DNA from: JAWCQZ01 sp964486625
GTDB taxonomy: Archaea; Halobacteriota; Syntropharchaeia; JACQPP01
Length of the DNA stretch: 32,478 nucleotides
NCBI GenBank assembly: GCA_964486625.1
Contig: CAZANW010000016.1
Span: 1-32,478 of the forward strand
Reading direction: 5' to 3'
The notes below the pieces were generated by a model that was given only the letters and a program-made list of their open reading frames with translations, was not told the DNA's origin and made no database searches. The translations under genes were made by a program, and so were the position numbers. Shown piece after piece: positions 1 through 6,520 of this stretch; position 1 is the stretch's first letter, and each line of letters starts with the position of its first letter.

Positions 1-1094
1 ATGTAGTAGAGGTGGTCGCTCTGCTGGAGGAGGCGCCACACCCGCGTGATGCCCGGGTCGACCAGTTGGAGCACCGGCTTCTCCAGGGCCGCCAGTTCGT
101 GGAATGCGACCTGCTGCATCTGGTTCCCGAGCCACGCGCTCGTGTCCCTCTCCTGGTCGGCCCACGAGACGGTCCGCGCCGGGTCCACCGCGACGGTCCC
201 CACCGGCTCGTTCCGCTCCGCGACTTCCGAGGGGGTCGCGAAGTCGAGGCCGGGGTGCTTCAGAATTTCTGCAGGCAGAGCGCGCAGGAACTCGAAGATG
301 CCGGTGTCGGCCCACTGGTGCTCGCCGAAGGTCTCGTAGTCCATGAAGAGGTTCACCGTGGGCCCCTCCTGGGAGGCGAGCCAGCGGGCGTATTTGTCGG
401 CCGCCAGCGGGTATTCGGACCACCAGCGGGCCGAGAAGCGGAAGGCGATGTCGTCGCTCAGGCGGTAGTTCTTGGTCAGGAGGGCGAGGCGCGGGGCCGA
501 CGCCGGGCGGTAGACGTAGTTGGGGGAGCGCCAGCCGTCGAGGATGCGCTCGATGCCCTCGGTGAGGACGGCCCGGAACCCCAGTTCCCCGGCGAGGGCG
601 GCGATGCGGTCGTTGTAGATGAGTTCGGTGTTGCGGAAGACGCGGGGTAACCGCCCGAAGAGGCTCTCCACCGCCCCGGAGTGCTCCCGGACCTGGGCCG
701 CGAACTCCTCCTCGGAGAAGAGGCTGGAGAGGGAGTGGTAGTAGGTCTCGCCCAGGAATTCGACGCGGCCGGTGCGCGCGAGTTTCCGGAAGGAGTCGAG
801 GACCTCCGGGCCGTAGGCCTTGCACTGGTCGAGGAAGACCCCGGAGAGGGAGAAGGCAATCTTGAACGGCCGGTCTCCTGCGTGCCGGTCAAGGAGTTCG
901 AGCAGGAGTGCGTTGGTCGGCAGGTAGCACTTGCGGGCGACCTTTTCGAAGATGGTCCGGTTCTCCTCCGAGTCGAAGTAGAACTCCTCCAGTTTCCGCG
1001 GGGGGACGTCGAGGGCGGGCGACGAGGGCTTTCCGTGCAGCTTCCGGAGCCGGGCCGGCTGGTGGACCTGGAAGTAGAAGCAGACCGATGCCAT
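1..1094 (-). CDS. Glycoside hydrolase family 57 (alpha-amylase/glucanotransferase type), 3' end cut off
   Basis: Enzyme of the GH57 clan acting on alpha-glucans such as glycogen or starch-like polymers, probably intracellular since no signal peptide is seen. The frame is open from the ATG at 1094 to the window edge, about 364 residues. Family marks are the N-terminal FQVHQP motif (residues 8-13), the nucleophile region NTELIYND with Glu157, and the acid/base region MDYETFGEH with Asp252. The last residues seen, SDHLYYM, match the end of the GH57 catalytic core. The gene is divergent from a ROK sugar kinase, and both may use one AT-rich box at 1117-1124. That pairing suggests glucan breakdown followed by hexose phosphorylation (inference). 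GH57 membership is near certain; the exact substrate is not determined. Confidence 0.9.
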   Translation of the reverse strand, partial: MASVCFYFQVHQPARLRKLHGKPSSPALDVPPRKLEEFYFDSEENRTIFEKVARKCYLPTNALLLELLDRHAGDRPFKIAFSLSGVFLDQCKAYGPEVLDSFRKLARTGRVEFLGETYYHSLSSLFSEEEFAAQVREHSGAVESLFGRLPRVFRNTELIYNDRIAALAGELGFRAVLTEGIERILDGWRSPNYVYRPASAPRLALLTKNYRLSDDIAFRFSARWWSEYPLAADKYARWLASQEGPTVNLFMDYETFGEHQWADTGIFEFLRALPAEILKHPGLDFATPSEVAERNEPVGTVAVDPARTVSWADQERDTSAWLGNQMQQVAFHELAALEKPVLQLVDPGITRVWRLLQQSDHLYY

Positions 1095-1116
1095 CCACCT
1101 CCTCGGCACCGCGAAA

Positions 1117-1124
1117 CCTTAACC
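1117..1124. promoter_or_regulatory. Shared TATA-like box between GH57 and ROK genes
   Basis: CCTTAACC lies about 26 bases before the minus-strand GH57 ATG (1094) and about 24 bases before the plus-strand ROK ATG (1145). It is nearly self-complementary (TTAA core), so it can be read in either direction. Confidence 0.4.
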
Positions 1125-1144
1125 CTCCCGGCCCAGGAGGAGCG

Positions 1145-2113
1145 ATGCCCAAAGCCGTGAAAAGGGTGGGTCGCGGCCCGTTATGCGTCGTGGACTGCGG
1201 CGGGACATGGTTGAAGGGGGCGCGGGTGGACGGCCGGGGGGCCCTCCTCGGCCGGGAGCGGAGGCCCACGGGGGCCGGCCGGGGCATCGGGGCCGTGGCC
1301 GAGAGCCTCGCGGCGCTGGTGAGGGACCTGGCCGGGGGGCGGAGGGCTGCCGCGGCGGGAATCGCCATGCCCGGCTCCGTGGACGCCGCCCGGGGCATCG
1401 TCCACCAGTCGCCCAACTTCCCCGACGTCCGGGAGTTCGCCCTGGGACCCCTGCTCGCCACCAAGGTCGGTGCCCCCGTGGTGGTCGAGAACGACGCCAA
1501 GGCCTACGCCGTCGGGGAGATGTGGAAGGGGGCCGCGCGCCACTACCGGTCGTTCCTCTGCCTCACCCTCGGGACCGGCCTCGGGGGGGCCGCGGTCCTC
1601 GACGGCCGCCTCTGGCGCGGGGCCCACAACATGGCCGGGGAACTCGGCCACACCCCCCTCCAGGTGGACGGCCCGCCCTGCGCCTGCGGGAGCCGGGGGT
1701 GCCTCGAGGTCTACGTCAGCGCCCGGGGGCTCCAGCGGGCGTTCGAGGCGGCGAAAGCGGACGGCAAAAAGACCTCCGTCGCCGCCGCAGAGCCCGCCCC
1801 CGAAGAGATGGCGCAGGCGGCCCGGAAGGGGGACCCCGCGGCCCGCGAGGCGTGGGAGACCCTCGGCCGGAGGCTGGGCGCGGGCATCGCGGGGCTCCTC
1901 AACTCCTTCGACGTGGAGGCGGTCGTGGTGGGCGGGGGCCTCTCGACCGGCTGGGACCTCTTCGGGGAGTCGGCGCGGCAGCAGGTCGGGGCGCGGGCGT
2001 TCCGGCTCGTCGCCGAGAGGGCGGCCATCGTGCCCGCGCAACTGGGGGACGACGCGGGGGTGCTGGGGATGGCGAAACTGGCGAGGGCGAGACTCGAAGG
2101 GACGCCCCTGTAG
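1145..2113 (+). CDS. ROK-family sugar kinase (glucokinase-like)
   Basis: ATP-dependent cytosolic hexose kinase, 322 residues, the usual ROK length. Seen: N-terminal phosphate-binding motif DCGGTWLKG (about residues 17-25), the hexose-site segment ENDAKAYAVGE, the GTGLGG loop, GELGH, and the ROK zinc signature CACGSRGCLE (about residues 178-187) with three Cys. The start ATG at 1145 is preceded by an AGGAGG ribosome-binding sequence, unlike most genes here, which look leaderless. Longer upstream reading frames overlap the GH57 gene and were rejected. Neighbour context (divergent GH57) suggests glucose phosphorylation, but N-acetylmannosamine or other hexoses cannot be excluded from sequence. 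Confidence 0.88.
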   Translation: MPKAVKRVGRGPLCVVDCGGTWLKGARVDGRGALLGRERRPTGAGRGIGAVAESLAALVRDLAGGRRAAAAGIAMPGSVDAARGIVHQSPNFPDVREFALGPLLATKVGAPVVVENDAKAYAVGEMWKGAARHYRSFLCLTLGTGLGGAAVLDGRLWRGAHNMAGELGHTPLQVDGPPCACGSRGCLEVYVSARGLQRAFEAAKADGKKTSVAAAEPAPEEMAQAARKGDPAAREAWETLGRRLGAGIAGLLNSFDVEAVVVGGGLSTGWDLFGESARQQVGARAFRLVAERAAIVPAQLGDDAGVLGMAKLARARLEGTPL

Positions 2114-2122
2114 TCCGCACCG

Positions 2123-2130
2123 CTATATTT
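2123..2130 (+). promoter_or_regulatory. TATA box of thyX
   Basis: CTATATTT ends 26 bases before the thyX ATG at 2156, the spacing expected for an archaeal leaderless transcript. It lies just after the ROK stop codon, so thyX probably has its own promoter. Confidence 0.6.
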
Positions 2131-2155
2131 TTCCCCGGGACCGCGTGGCGGGTCG

Positions 2156-2920
2156 ATGGTCAAAGTCACCCTCGTGGACCACATGGGCTCGCCGAAACTG
2201 GTCTTCGACTACCTGAAATACCTCACCTGGCCCGGGGACCTGGAGAAGACCCTCGGGCGGCTGCCGACGGTGGACGAGATGATGGAACTGGTGATTGACC
2301 GGCAATACACGCCCGTCCTGGAGCACATCGCCTACACCTTCCTCCTGGAGGACATGTCCATGGTCATCAGCCGGGAGTTCCTGGAGCACCGCCTCTCCTC
2401 CCACATGGGCCGCTCCAGCCGCGGCTTCATGAAGTCGTGGAAGCCCACCTACGTGACGCCCGAGCCCATCAAAAAGGACAGGGAGGCCGCCCGGGTCTTC
2501 GACTCCATCGTCGAGAGCGCGGTCGAGGGCTACGGGAAACTGAAGAAGTTGGGCGTGAAGCAGGACGACGCCCGGTTCGTGCTGCCCATGGCGTCGCACT
2601 GCGCCTACCTCTGGACCATCAACTCCAACTCGCTGATGAACTACTTCGGCCTCCGCCTCTGCCCGCGGGCCTACCGGGAAATCCAGCAGATGGCGCAGCA
2701 AATCTACGACGAGGTCCACAAGTTGCACCCGGAACTGTGGAAGCACGTCGGCTGCCGCGGGGTCCAGCACCGCCTCTGCCCGGAGAACGAGGCGCGGGAG
2801 CTGTCGGCGCCCAACTGCCCGTTCCGGGAGAGGGGGGGCGAGAACTACATCCCGACGAAGGACTCGGTCGGGGAGCCGATTCCGCCCCGTCGCCGTTGGG
2901 TTCCTGTCAAGTGGGAATAA
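2156..2920 (+). CDS. thyX: Flavin-dependent thymidylate synthase ThyX
   Basis: Makes dTMP from dUMP with methylenetetrahydrofolate and FAD/NADPH. 254 residues, typical for the family. Recognisable segments: LEHIAYTFLLEDMSM (about 57-71), the ThyX signature region with EHR-x7-S (Glu77-His78-Arg79 to Ser87) followed by SRG, the segment NSNSLMNYFGLR (about 159-170), and the downstream Arg/Tyr helix of the dUMP site. The first Arg of the canonical RHR-x7-S motif is Glu here. A Cys-containing C-terminal stretch (CRGVQHRLC and a later Cys) follows the core. The start at 2156 fits the TATA box at 2123. Converges with the AAA ATPase gene across an AT-rich heptad repeat beginning five bases after the stop. 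Confidence 0.92.
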   Translation: MVKVTLVDHMGSPKLVFDYLKYLTWPGDLEKTLGRLPTVDEMMELVIDRQYTPVLEHIAYTFLLEDMSMVISREFLEHRLSSHMGRSSRGFMKSWKPTYVTPEPIKKDREAARVFDSIVESAVEGYGKLKKLGVKQDDARFVLPMASHCAYLWTINSNSLMNYFGLRLCPRAYREIQQMAQQIYDEVHKLHPELWKHVGCRGVQHRLCPENEARELSAPNCPFRERGGENYIPTKDSVGEPIPPRRRWVPVKWE

Positions 2921-2924
2921 ACGC

Positions 2925-3001
2925 AAAGTGAAAACTGAAAAGTGGAAATTTTGATTTTTTCACTTTGCAATTTTCATCTTGAATTTTCCGGTTTCAACTG
3001 A
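2925..3001. repeat. Heptad palindrome A (AT-rich, 7-base units)
   Basis: Eleven consecutive 7-base units: AAAGTGA, AAACTGA, AAAGTGG, AAATTTT, GATTTTT, TCACTTT, GCAATTT, TCATCTT, GAATTTT, CCGGTTT, CAACTGA. The first unit is the exact reverse complement of the sixth, and the A-rich left half can fold on the T-rich right half. It fills the space between the convergent thyX and AAA ATPase genes and its last units contain the ATPase stop codon. A T6 run (2955-2960) follows the A-rich arm when read from thyX. A bidirectional terminator is the simplest reading (inference). Confidence 0.75.
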
Positions 3002-4343
3002 CTTCCGTCCCGCCCCTCGCCCGCACCATCCGCTCCACTCGCTCCCGCGCCTTGCGGAAGTCCTCCTCGGTGAGCGCCGGCTTCTTGTCGCCCGCCCTGC
3101 GGAGCGCTTCCAGCGCCGCCGTGTGGACCAGTTCCGCGATGTGGGCCCCGGTGTAGGGCACCTCCTCGATGGAGCGCGCGAGGTCGGCAGGGGTGAGGCC
3201 GGGAGCCAGTTTGCGGCCGCGGAGGTGAATCTCGAACACCCGGGCCCTCCACTCGGCCCCGAAGTCGCTCTTGTTGCGCGGGTCGAAGACCAGCCTCCGG
3301 TCCACCCGCCCCGGCCGGTCGAGGAGCGCCAGTTCCACCATGTCGGGGGCGGTGGTGGTGGCGAGGAAGAAGACCCGGCCCCGGTGGTGCGGGTCGTCGA
3401 GGTAGAGCAGGAGCTCCGAGAGCGGCGAGTTCACCACGTTGTAGCGCGCCTTGCTCGGCGCGAGGTTCTCGACGTCCTCCACGAAGAGGAGGGCCGGCTC
3501 CAGGGCCCGGGCGACGTCGAAGATGTAGCCCCAGCCGAGGCGCTCCGCGTCCGACGGTAGGACTTTCAGGAACGTCGCCCGGCCCCGCACCTTGCGGGCG
3601 ACGACGGCGGCGAGGAGGCTCTTCCCCATCCCCCGCTCCCCCTCCAGGAGGAGGCCCCGGGGGCGGCCGAGGCCGGCGGCGTCGAGCCTCTCGCCGCGCA
3701 GGAGGGGCCAGAGGATGTTCTCCTCCACCTCCCGGACGAAGTGGCCCGGGACCGCCACGTCGGCCCAGTCCACGCGGGGAGCCTCCTCCTCCCCGCCGTA
3801 GATGTTGATGCACCTCCCGAGCAGGGGGTTCCTGTCGTAGACCGCGTGGTCGATGAGGTCGAAGAGGCCCGAGGCCCGGCTCCGGTCCCACTGGCGGGTG
3901 TAGATGGAGACCCGGGTGTAGATTGGTTCCTCCTCGTCCCCCGCGCCACCCGGCCCGGGGGCCCGGAGGGGCGCGCTCTCCACCACCGCGCGGACCCGGC
4001 GGCGCGGGAGCCGGAACTCCCCCCCGAAGAGGATGCTGTCGAAGACCTCCCGGGCGCCATGGGGATAGGAACGCGGCGAGTCCCCAGCGGGGGCCCGGGA
4101 GAACCTGTGGTCCGCGCGGCGTGCGATGTCCCGGAGGGCCCGGGCGATGGCGGCGTTGAACGCGACGGGATACTCCTTGTAGGTCCGCGCCGAGGCGGCG
4201 AGGCTCCGGACCCCCAGCGTCGCCCGGATGAGGCGGTTCCGCGACTCCCGCTCGGGGACCTCGGGTTCCCGCTCCTCCCTCCGGCCGCGGGGCCCCTCGC
4301 GCCCCTCGGGGGCCGGCCACGCCTTCATCCCTGGACGCTTCAT
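2994..4343 (-). CDS. AAA-family ATPase with unknown N-terminal domain
   Basis: 449 residues. A single AAA module fills the C-terminal half: Walker A GERGMGKS (Lys241), Walker B LLFVEDVEN (Glu289-Asp290), sensor-1 ATTTAP, and an arginine-finger region ALLDRPGRVDRR, followed by a helical lid ending near residue 440. Walker B reads Glu-Asp where most AAA proteins have Asp-Glu, so hydrolysis may be altered. The first about 200 residues (charged, Arg-rich start, then a region with YTRVSIYTRQWDR) match nothing I recognise and may bind the substrate. Start at 4343 fits a TATA box at 4371; a second ATG lies at 4328. It could be a protein-remodelling or proteasome-associated ATPase, but no partner is adjacent. 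Confidence 0.8.
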   Translation of the reverse strand: MKRPGMKAWPAPEGREGPRGRREEREPEVPERESRNRLIRATLGVRSLAASARTYKEYPVAFNAAIARALRDIARRADHRFSRAPAGDSPRSYPHGAREVFDSILFGGEFRLPRRRVRAVVESAPLRAPGPGGAGDEEEPIYTRVSIYTRQWDRSRASGLFDLIDHAVYDRNPLLGRCINIYGGEEEAPRVDWADVAVPGHFVREVEENILWPLLRGERLDAAGLGRPRGLLLEGERGMGKSLLAAVVARKVRGRATFLKVLPSDAERLGWGYIFDVARALEPALLFVEDVENLAPSKARYNVVNSPLSELLLYLDDPHHRGRVFFLATTTAPDMVELALLDRPGRVDRRLVFDPRNKSDFGAEWRARVFEIHLRGRKLAPGLTPADLARSIEEVPYTGAHIAELVHTAALEALRRAGDKKPALTEEDFRKARERVERMVRARGGTEVS

Positions 4344-4370
4344 GGCCCTCCTCTTTGCCGAAAAGGAGTC

Positions 4371-4376
4371 TTATAG
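4371..4376 (-). promoter_or_regulatory. TATA box of the AAA ATPase gene
   Basis: On the minus strand CTATAA lies 28 bases upstream of the ATPase ATG (4343). It overlaps the TAA stop codon (4371-4373) of the upstream NERD gene. Confidence 0.5.
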
Positions 4377-4967
4377 AGTTCCCCCCGCGCCTCTCGACCG
4401 CGCCGCGAGAGCCGCGGCGATGCGCCGGGCCGCAGCGTCGGGCAGGGCCCCCGGCCGCGTCGTCTCCAGGAACCGGACCAGTTCCTGCGGGCGGAGCGCC
4501 CCCGTTCCGCGGCCCGGGGCGGCGCCGACCACGACCGGCCGCACGCGGAGGCCCACGCCCCGCCGGGCCAGGAAGGTCTCCAGGGAGGCGGCCTTGCGCC
4601 GCGCCTGGCGGGCCGCCGGCGGCCCCGCGAAACCGCTCTTCGTCTCGACGACGAAGACCCCCCACGGCAGGAGGACCACGTGGTCGAGGTCCCCCTGCCG
4701 CTTCCAGAGGACCGCGCCGTTGACCGCCCATCCGGGGAGGTCCGCGACTTCGAGGGCGCGGGAGACCTCCTCCTCCCCGCGGGCCCCCCGGCGCAGGGCG
4801 AGGGCGCGCCGGAGGAGGGCGAGGGAGAGGGCCCCCAGGAGCGCGCTCCCGACGGAATGGCCCAGGCGCCACGACGCGACGGAGAGCGCGCCGCAGGCCA
4901 GGGAGACGGCCAGCGCGCGCCGGAATCCCCGGCGGGCGTAGGCGCCGGGGGTGCCGAGGACGCGCAT
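4371..4967 (-). CDS. NERD-domain membrane protein
   Basis: 198 residues from the ATG at 4967; longer upstream frames lack coding character. Two hydrophobic segments near residues 19-33 and 37-55 predict membrane anchoring. A NERD (nuclease-related) domain follows: GARGEEEVSRAL (about 61-72), NGAVLWKRQGDLDHVVLL with the conserved Asp (QGDLDH), and VFVVETKS with the Glu-x-Lys pair. These correspond to the restriction-endonuclease-like core of NERD proteins. Function is not known for most family members; nucleic-acid processing at the membrane is inference. The 158 bases upstream to the next gene hold nothing I can name. Confidence 0.75.
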   Translation of the reverse strand: MRVLGTPGAYARRGFRRALAVSLACGALSVASWRLGHSVGSALLGALSLALLRRALALRRGARGEEEVSRALEVADLPGWAVNGAVLWKRQGDLDHVVLLPWGVFVVETKSGFAGPPAARQARRKAASLETFLARRGVGLRVRPVVVGAAPGRGTGALRPQELVRFLETTRPGALPDAAARRIAAALAARSRGAGGTL

Positions 4968-5125
4968 AGGCGGGGACGCAAGGGCGGAAACGGGAGGTTT
5001 CGCCCGGGGCGGGGTGAAACTACTGCGGCTTCGCGTGGACCGGGCAGGGGCGGCCAGCCCTGCAGAACCGGCATTTTTCCGGGGGCGGAATCGAAGGCAG
5101 CGAGCGGACCATATGTCCGTATTTC

Positions 5126-5851
5126 CTACGGGGCACGTTCCTTCCTCAACCGCCACCACAGGGCCACGACGCTCCTCCCGAGCCCCACGACATCCCGCCC
5201 CACCCGCACCTTGGTTTTCTTCTGCTCCTTCCACCGCACCGGAATCTCCACCACCCTCATCCCGGCCCGCTGGGCGAGGACGAGGGTCTCGGTGTCCCAG
5301 AACCAGCCATCGGACTTGACGCGCTCCAAGAGGGCCAGCACCGACTCGCGCCTGAACGCCTTGAATCCGCACTGGTGGTCCCGGACCGCCGACCGGAGCC
5401 AGAGGCGGACCCAGGCGTTGTAGGTCCCCGAGAGGAAGTTGCGCTTCGCCGTCCGCTCGGCCCGCGCCCCGGGGGCCTTCCGGGAGCCGGTGGCGGCGTC
5501 GGCCCCGCCCAACACCGCCCGGACGAGTTCGGGAAGGTGGGCGACGTCGGTGGCGAGGTCCACGTCCATGTAGGCCAAGACGCGCCCGCGGCTCGAAGGG
5601 AAGGCCCGCCGCAGCGCCCCGCCCCGGCCGAGGCGCGCGTCGCTGTGGAGGTGACGAACCTCGGGATGGGTCTTCGCCAGTTGGGCCGCGACCCGGTCGG
5701 TCCCGTCGGTGGCTCCGTCCTCGGCGACGATGACTTCGTAGGCGCCTAGGGGCGCCAAGGCGGCGCGGGCCGACTCCACCGCCCGCTCCAGCCCGGCGGC
5801 CTCGTTGTAGGCCGGAATCACCAGGGAAACCTCGACGGGGTCGGTTGGCAC
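5126..5851 (-). CDS. Family 2 glycosyltransferase, dolichyl-phosphate glucosyl/mannosyl transferase type
   Basis: Transfers a sugar from a nucleotide donor to polyprenyl/dolichyl phosphate on the cytoplasmic membrane face, supplying lipid-linked donors. 241 residues starting with GTG at 5851; no ATG fits before the first beta strand (VSLVIPAYNE, residues 8-17). GT-A marks: AEDGATDGT (about 43-51), the DxD motif MDVDLATD (Asp96, Asp98), and the late segment DHQCGFKAFRRE typical of dolichyl-phosphate beta-glucosyl/mannosyl transferases. No C-terminal membrane helices are evident. The two GT-C enzymes at 8991-12125 would be natural users of its product (inference). Confidence 0.85.
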   Translation of the reverse strand: MPTDPVEVSLVIPAYNEAAGLERAVESARAALAPLGAYEVIVAEDGATDGTDRVAAQLAKTHPEVRHLHSDARLGRGGALRRAFPSSRGRVLAYMDVDLATDVAHLPELVRAVLGGADAATGSRKAPGARAERTAKRNFLSGTYNAWVRLWLRSAVRDHQCGFKAFRRESVLALLERVKSDGWFWDTETLVLAQRAGMRVVEIPVRWKEQKKTKVRVGRDVVGLGRSVVALWWRLRKERAP

Positions 5852-5923
5852 GGGGGAGATGGTCCGAGGCCGATTTTCAATCTTTCTGGAAAGGGATAAG
5901 GTCCCCCCCGGGCAACGGCTCCC

Positions 5924-6103
5924 GTGGCCGCGGAAACGCAATGGGCGGAGGCCTACGACCTTCCGGGGCCGGGGGTCCGGATGAGGTGGCTCCAGCACTC
6001 GAAGGAGATTCGCGCCTACCGAATCACCGGGAGCGGGATGGAGATTCTGTCGCCGCTCTACACGTCGCTGGCGGCGAGCGGGAAAAAGCGGAAGGACGCT
6101 TGA
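5924..6103 (+). CDS. Small conserved-looking protein, 59 residues
   Basis: Open frame with a GTG start at 5924 (an ATG-start version would begin at 5981). It ends at TGA two bases before the convergent membrane-protein gene. Residues 18-48 look ordered: RMRWLQHSKEIRAY, then RITGSGMEILSPLY, a beta-alpha pattern rather than random translation. The C-terminus is Lys-rich. The frame occupies almost the whole gap between two genes and keeps the G/C third-position preference of its neighbours. I do not recognise a family. It is reported because length, codon use and tight fit argue for a real gene. Confidence 0.5.
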   Translation: MAAETQWAEAYDLPGPGVRMRWLQHSKEIRAYRITGSGMEILSPLYTSLAASGKKRKDA

Positions 6104-6105
6104 AT

Positions 6106-6372
6106 TCACCCGAGGCGCGAGCGCGAGGGTCCCCGGAGCCTGTGGAGCTCCTCCCGGAAATCCCGGAAATAGACCCCGGCGAGGAGCGCCATGATGCCGA
6201 GGACCCCCGCGGCGTGGACATCGAACCGCCCCTCGTCGAGGGCGTAGACGACGGCGAGGAGGAAGCCCGCCATCAACCCCAGCATCGCTCCCGTGAAGAC
6301 GCTGCCGCGGAGGAAATTCCCGGGCCGGGGCCGCCTCCTGCGGGACGCGCTGCGGACCCGGGCGGCCTCCAT
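6106..6372 (-). CDS. Small two-helix membrane protein, unknown
   Basis: 88 residues with an ATG at 6372. The N-terminus is strongly basic (RVRSASRRRRPRP), followed by two hydrophobic segments: about residues 25-45 (SVFTGAMLGLMAGFLLAVVYAL) and about 52-68 (AAGVLGIMALLAGVYF). The C-terminus is basic too, so both ends are likely cytoplasmic. No family recognised. It is divergent from the 532-residue membrane protein, with about 150 bases between. Confidence 0.65.
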   Translation of the reverse strand: MEAARVRSASRRRRPRPGNFLRGSVFTGAMLGLMAGFLLAVVYALDEGRFDVHAAGVLGIMALLAGVYFRDFREELHRLRGPSRSRLG

Positions 6373-6489
6373 GGGACTCCTCCGAAGCGGCCCCCCACTA
6401 CTTGAAATTTGCGAGGCCGGTCCCCCCGGGCGGCGGACCGGAGCCGCGCGGCGCGGGCTGCTTATTCTTCAAACAAACATCGAATAACG

Positions 6490-6496
6490 TTTTAAA
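6490..6496 (+). promoter_or_regulatory. TATA box of the 532-residue membrane protein gene
   Basis: TTTTAAA centred 28 bases upstream of the ATG at 6521, in otherwise GC-rich sequence. Confidence 0.6.
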
Positions 6497-6520
6497 CGGC
6501 CGCGTCCCAATCAGCAGGCG

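Noticed and set aside
12..650. Long open frames opposite the GH57 gene
   Set aside because: They are antisense frames of a GC-rich gene, with Arg/Gly/Pro-rich translations and no motifs; the GH57 frame has catalytic motifs and runs through.
5104..5120. Near-palindrome CGGAC-CATAT-GTCCG downstream of the dolichyl-phosphate glycosyltransferase
   Set aside because: Short arms, not at promoter distance of any gene and not repeated elsewhere in the window.
6106..6372. Toxin-antitoxin pair formed with the 59-residue gene
   Set aside because: The two small genes converge rather than form an operon, and neither has a toxin or antitoxin motif.
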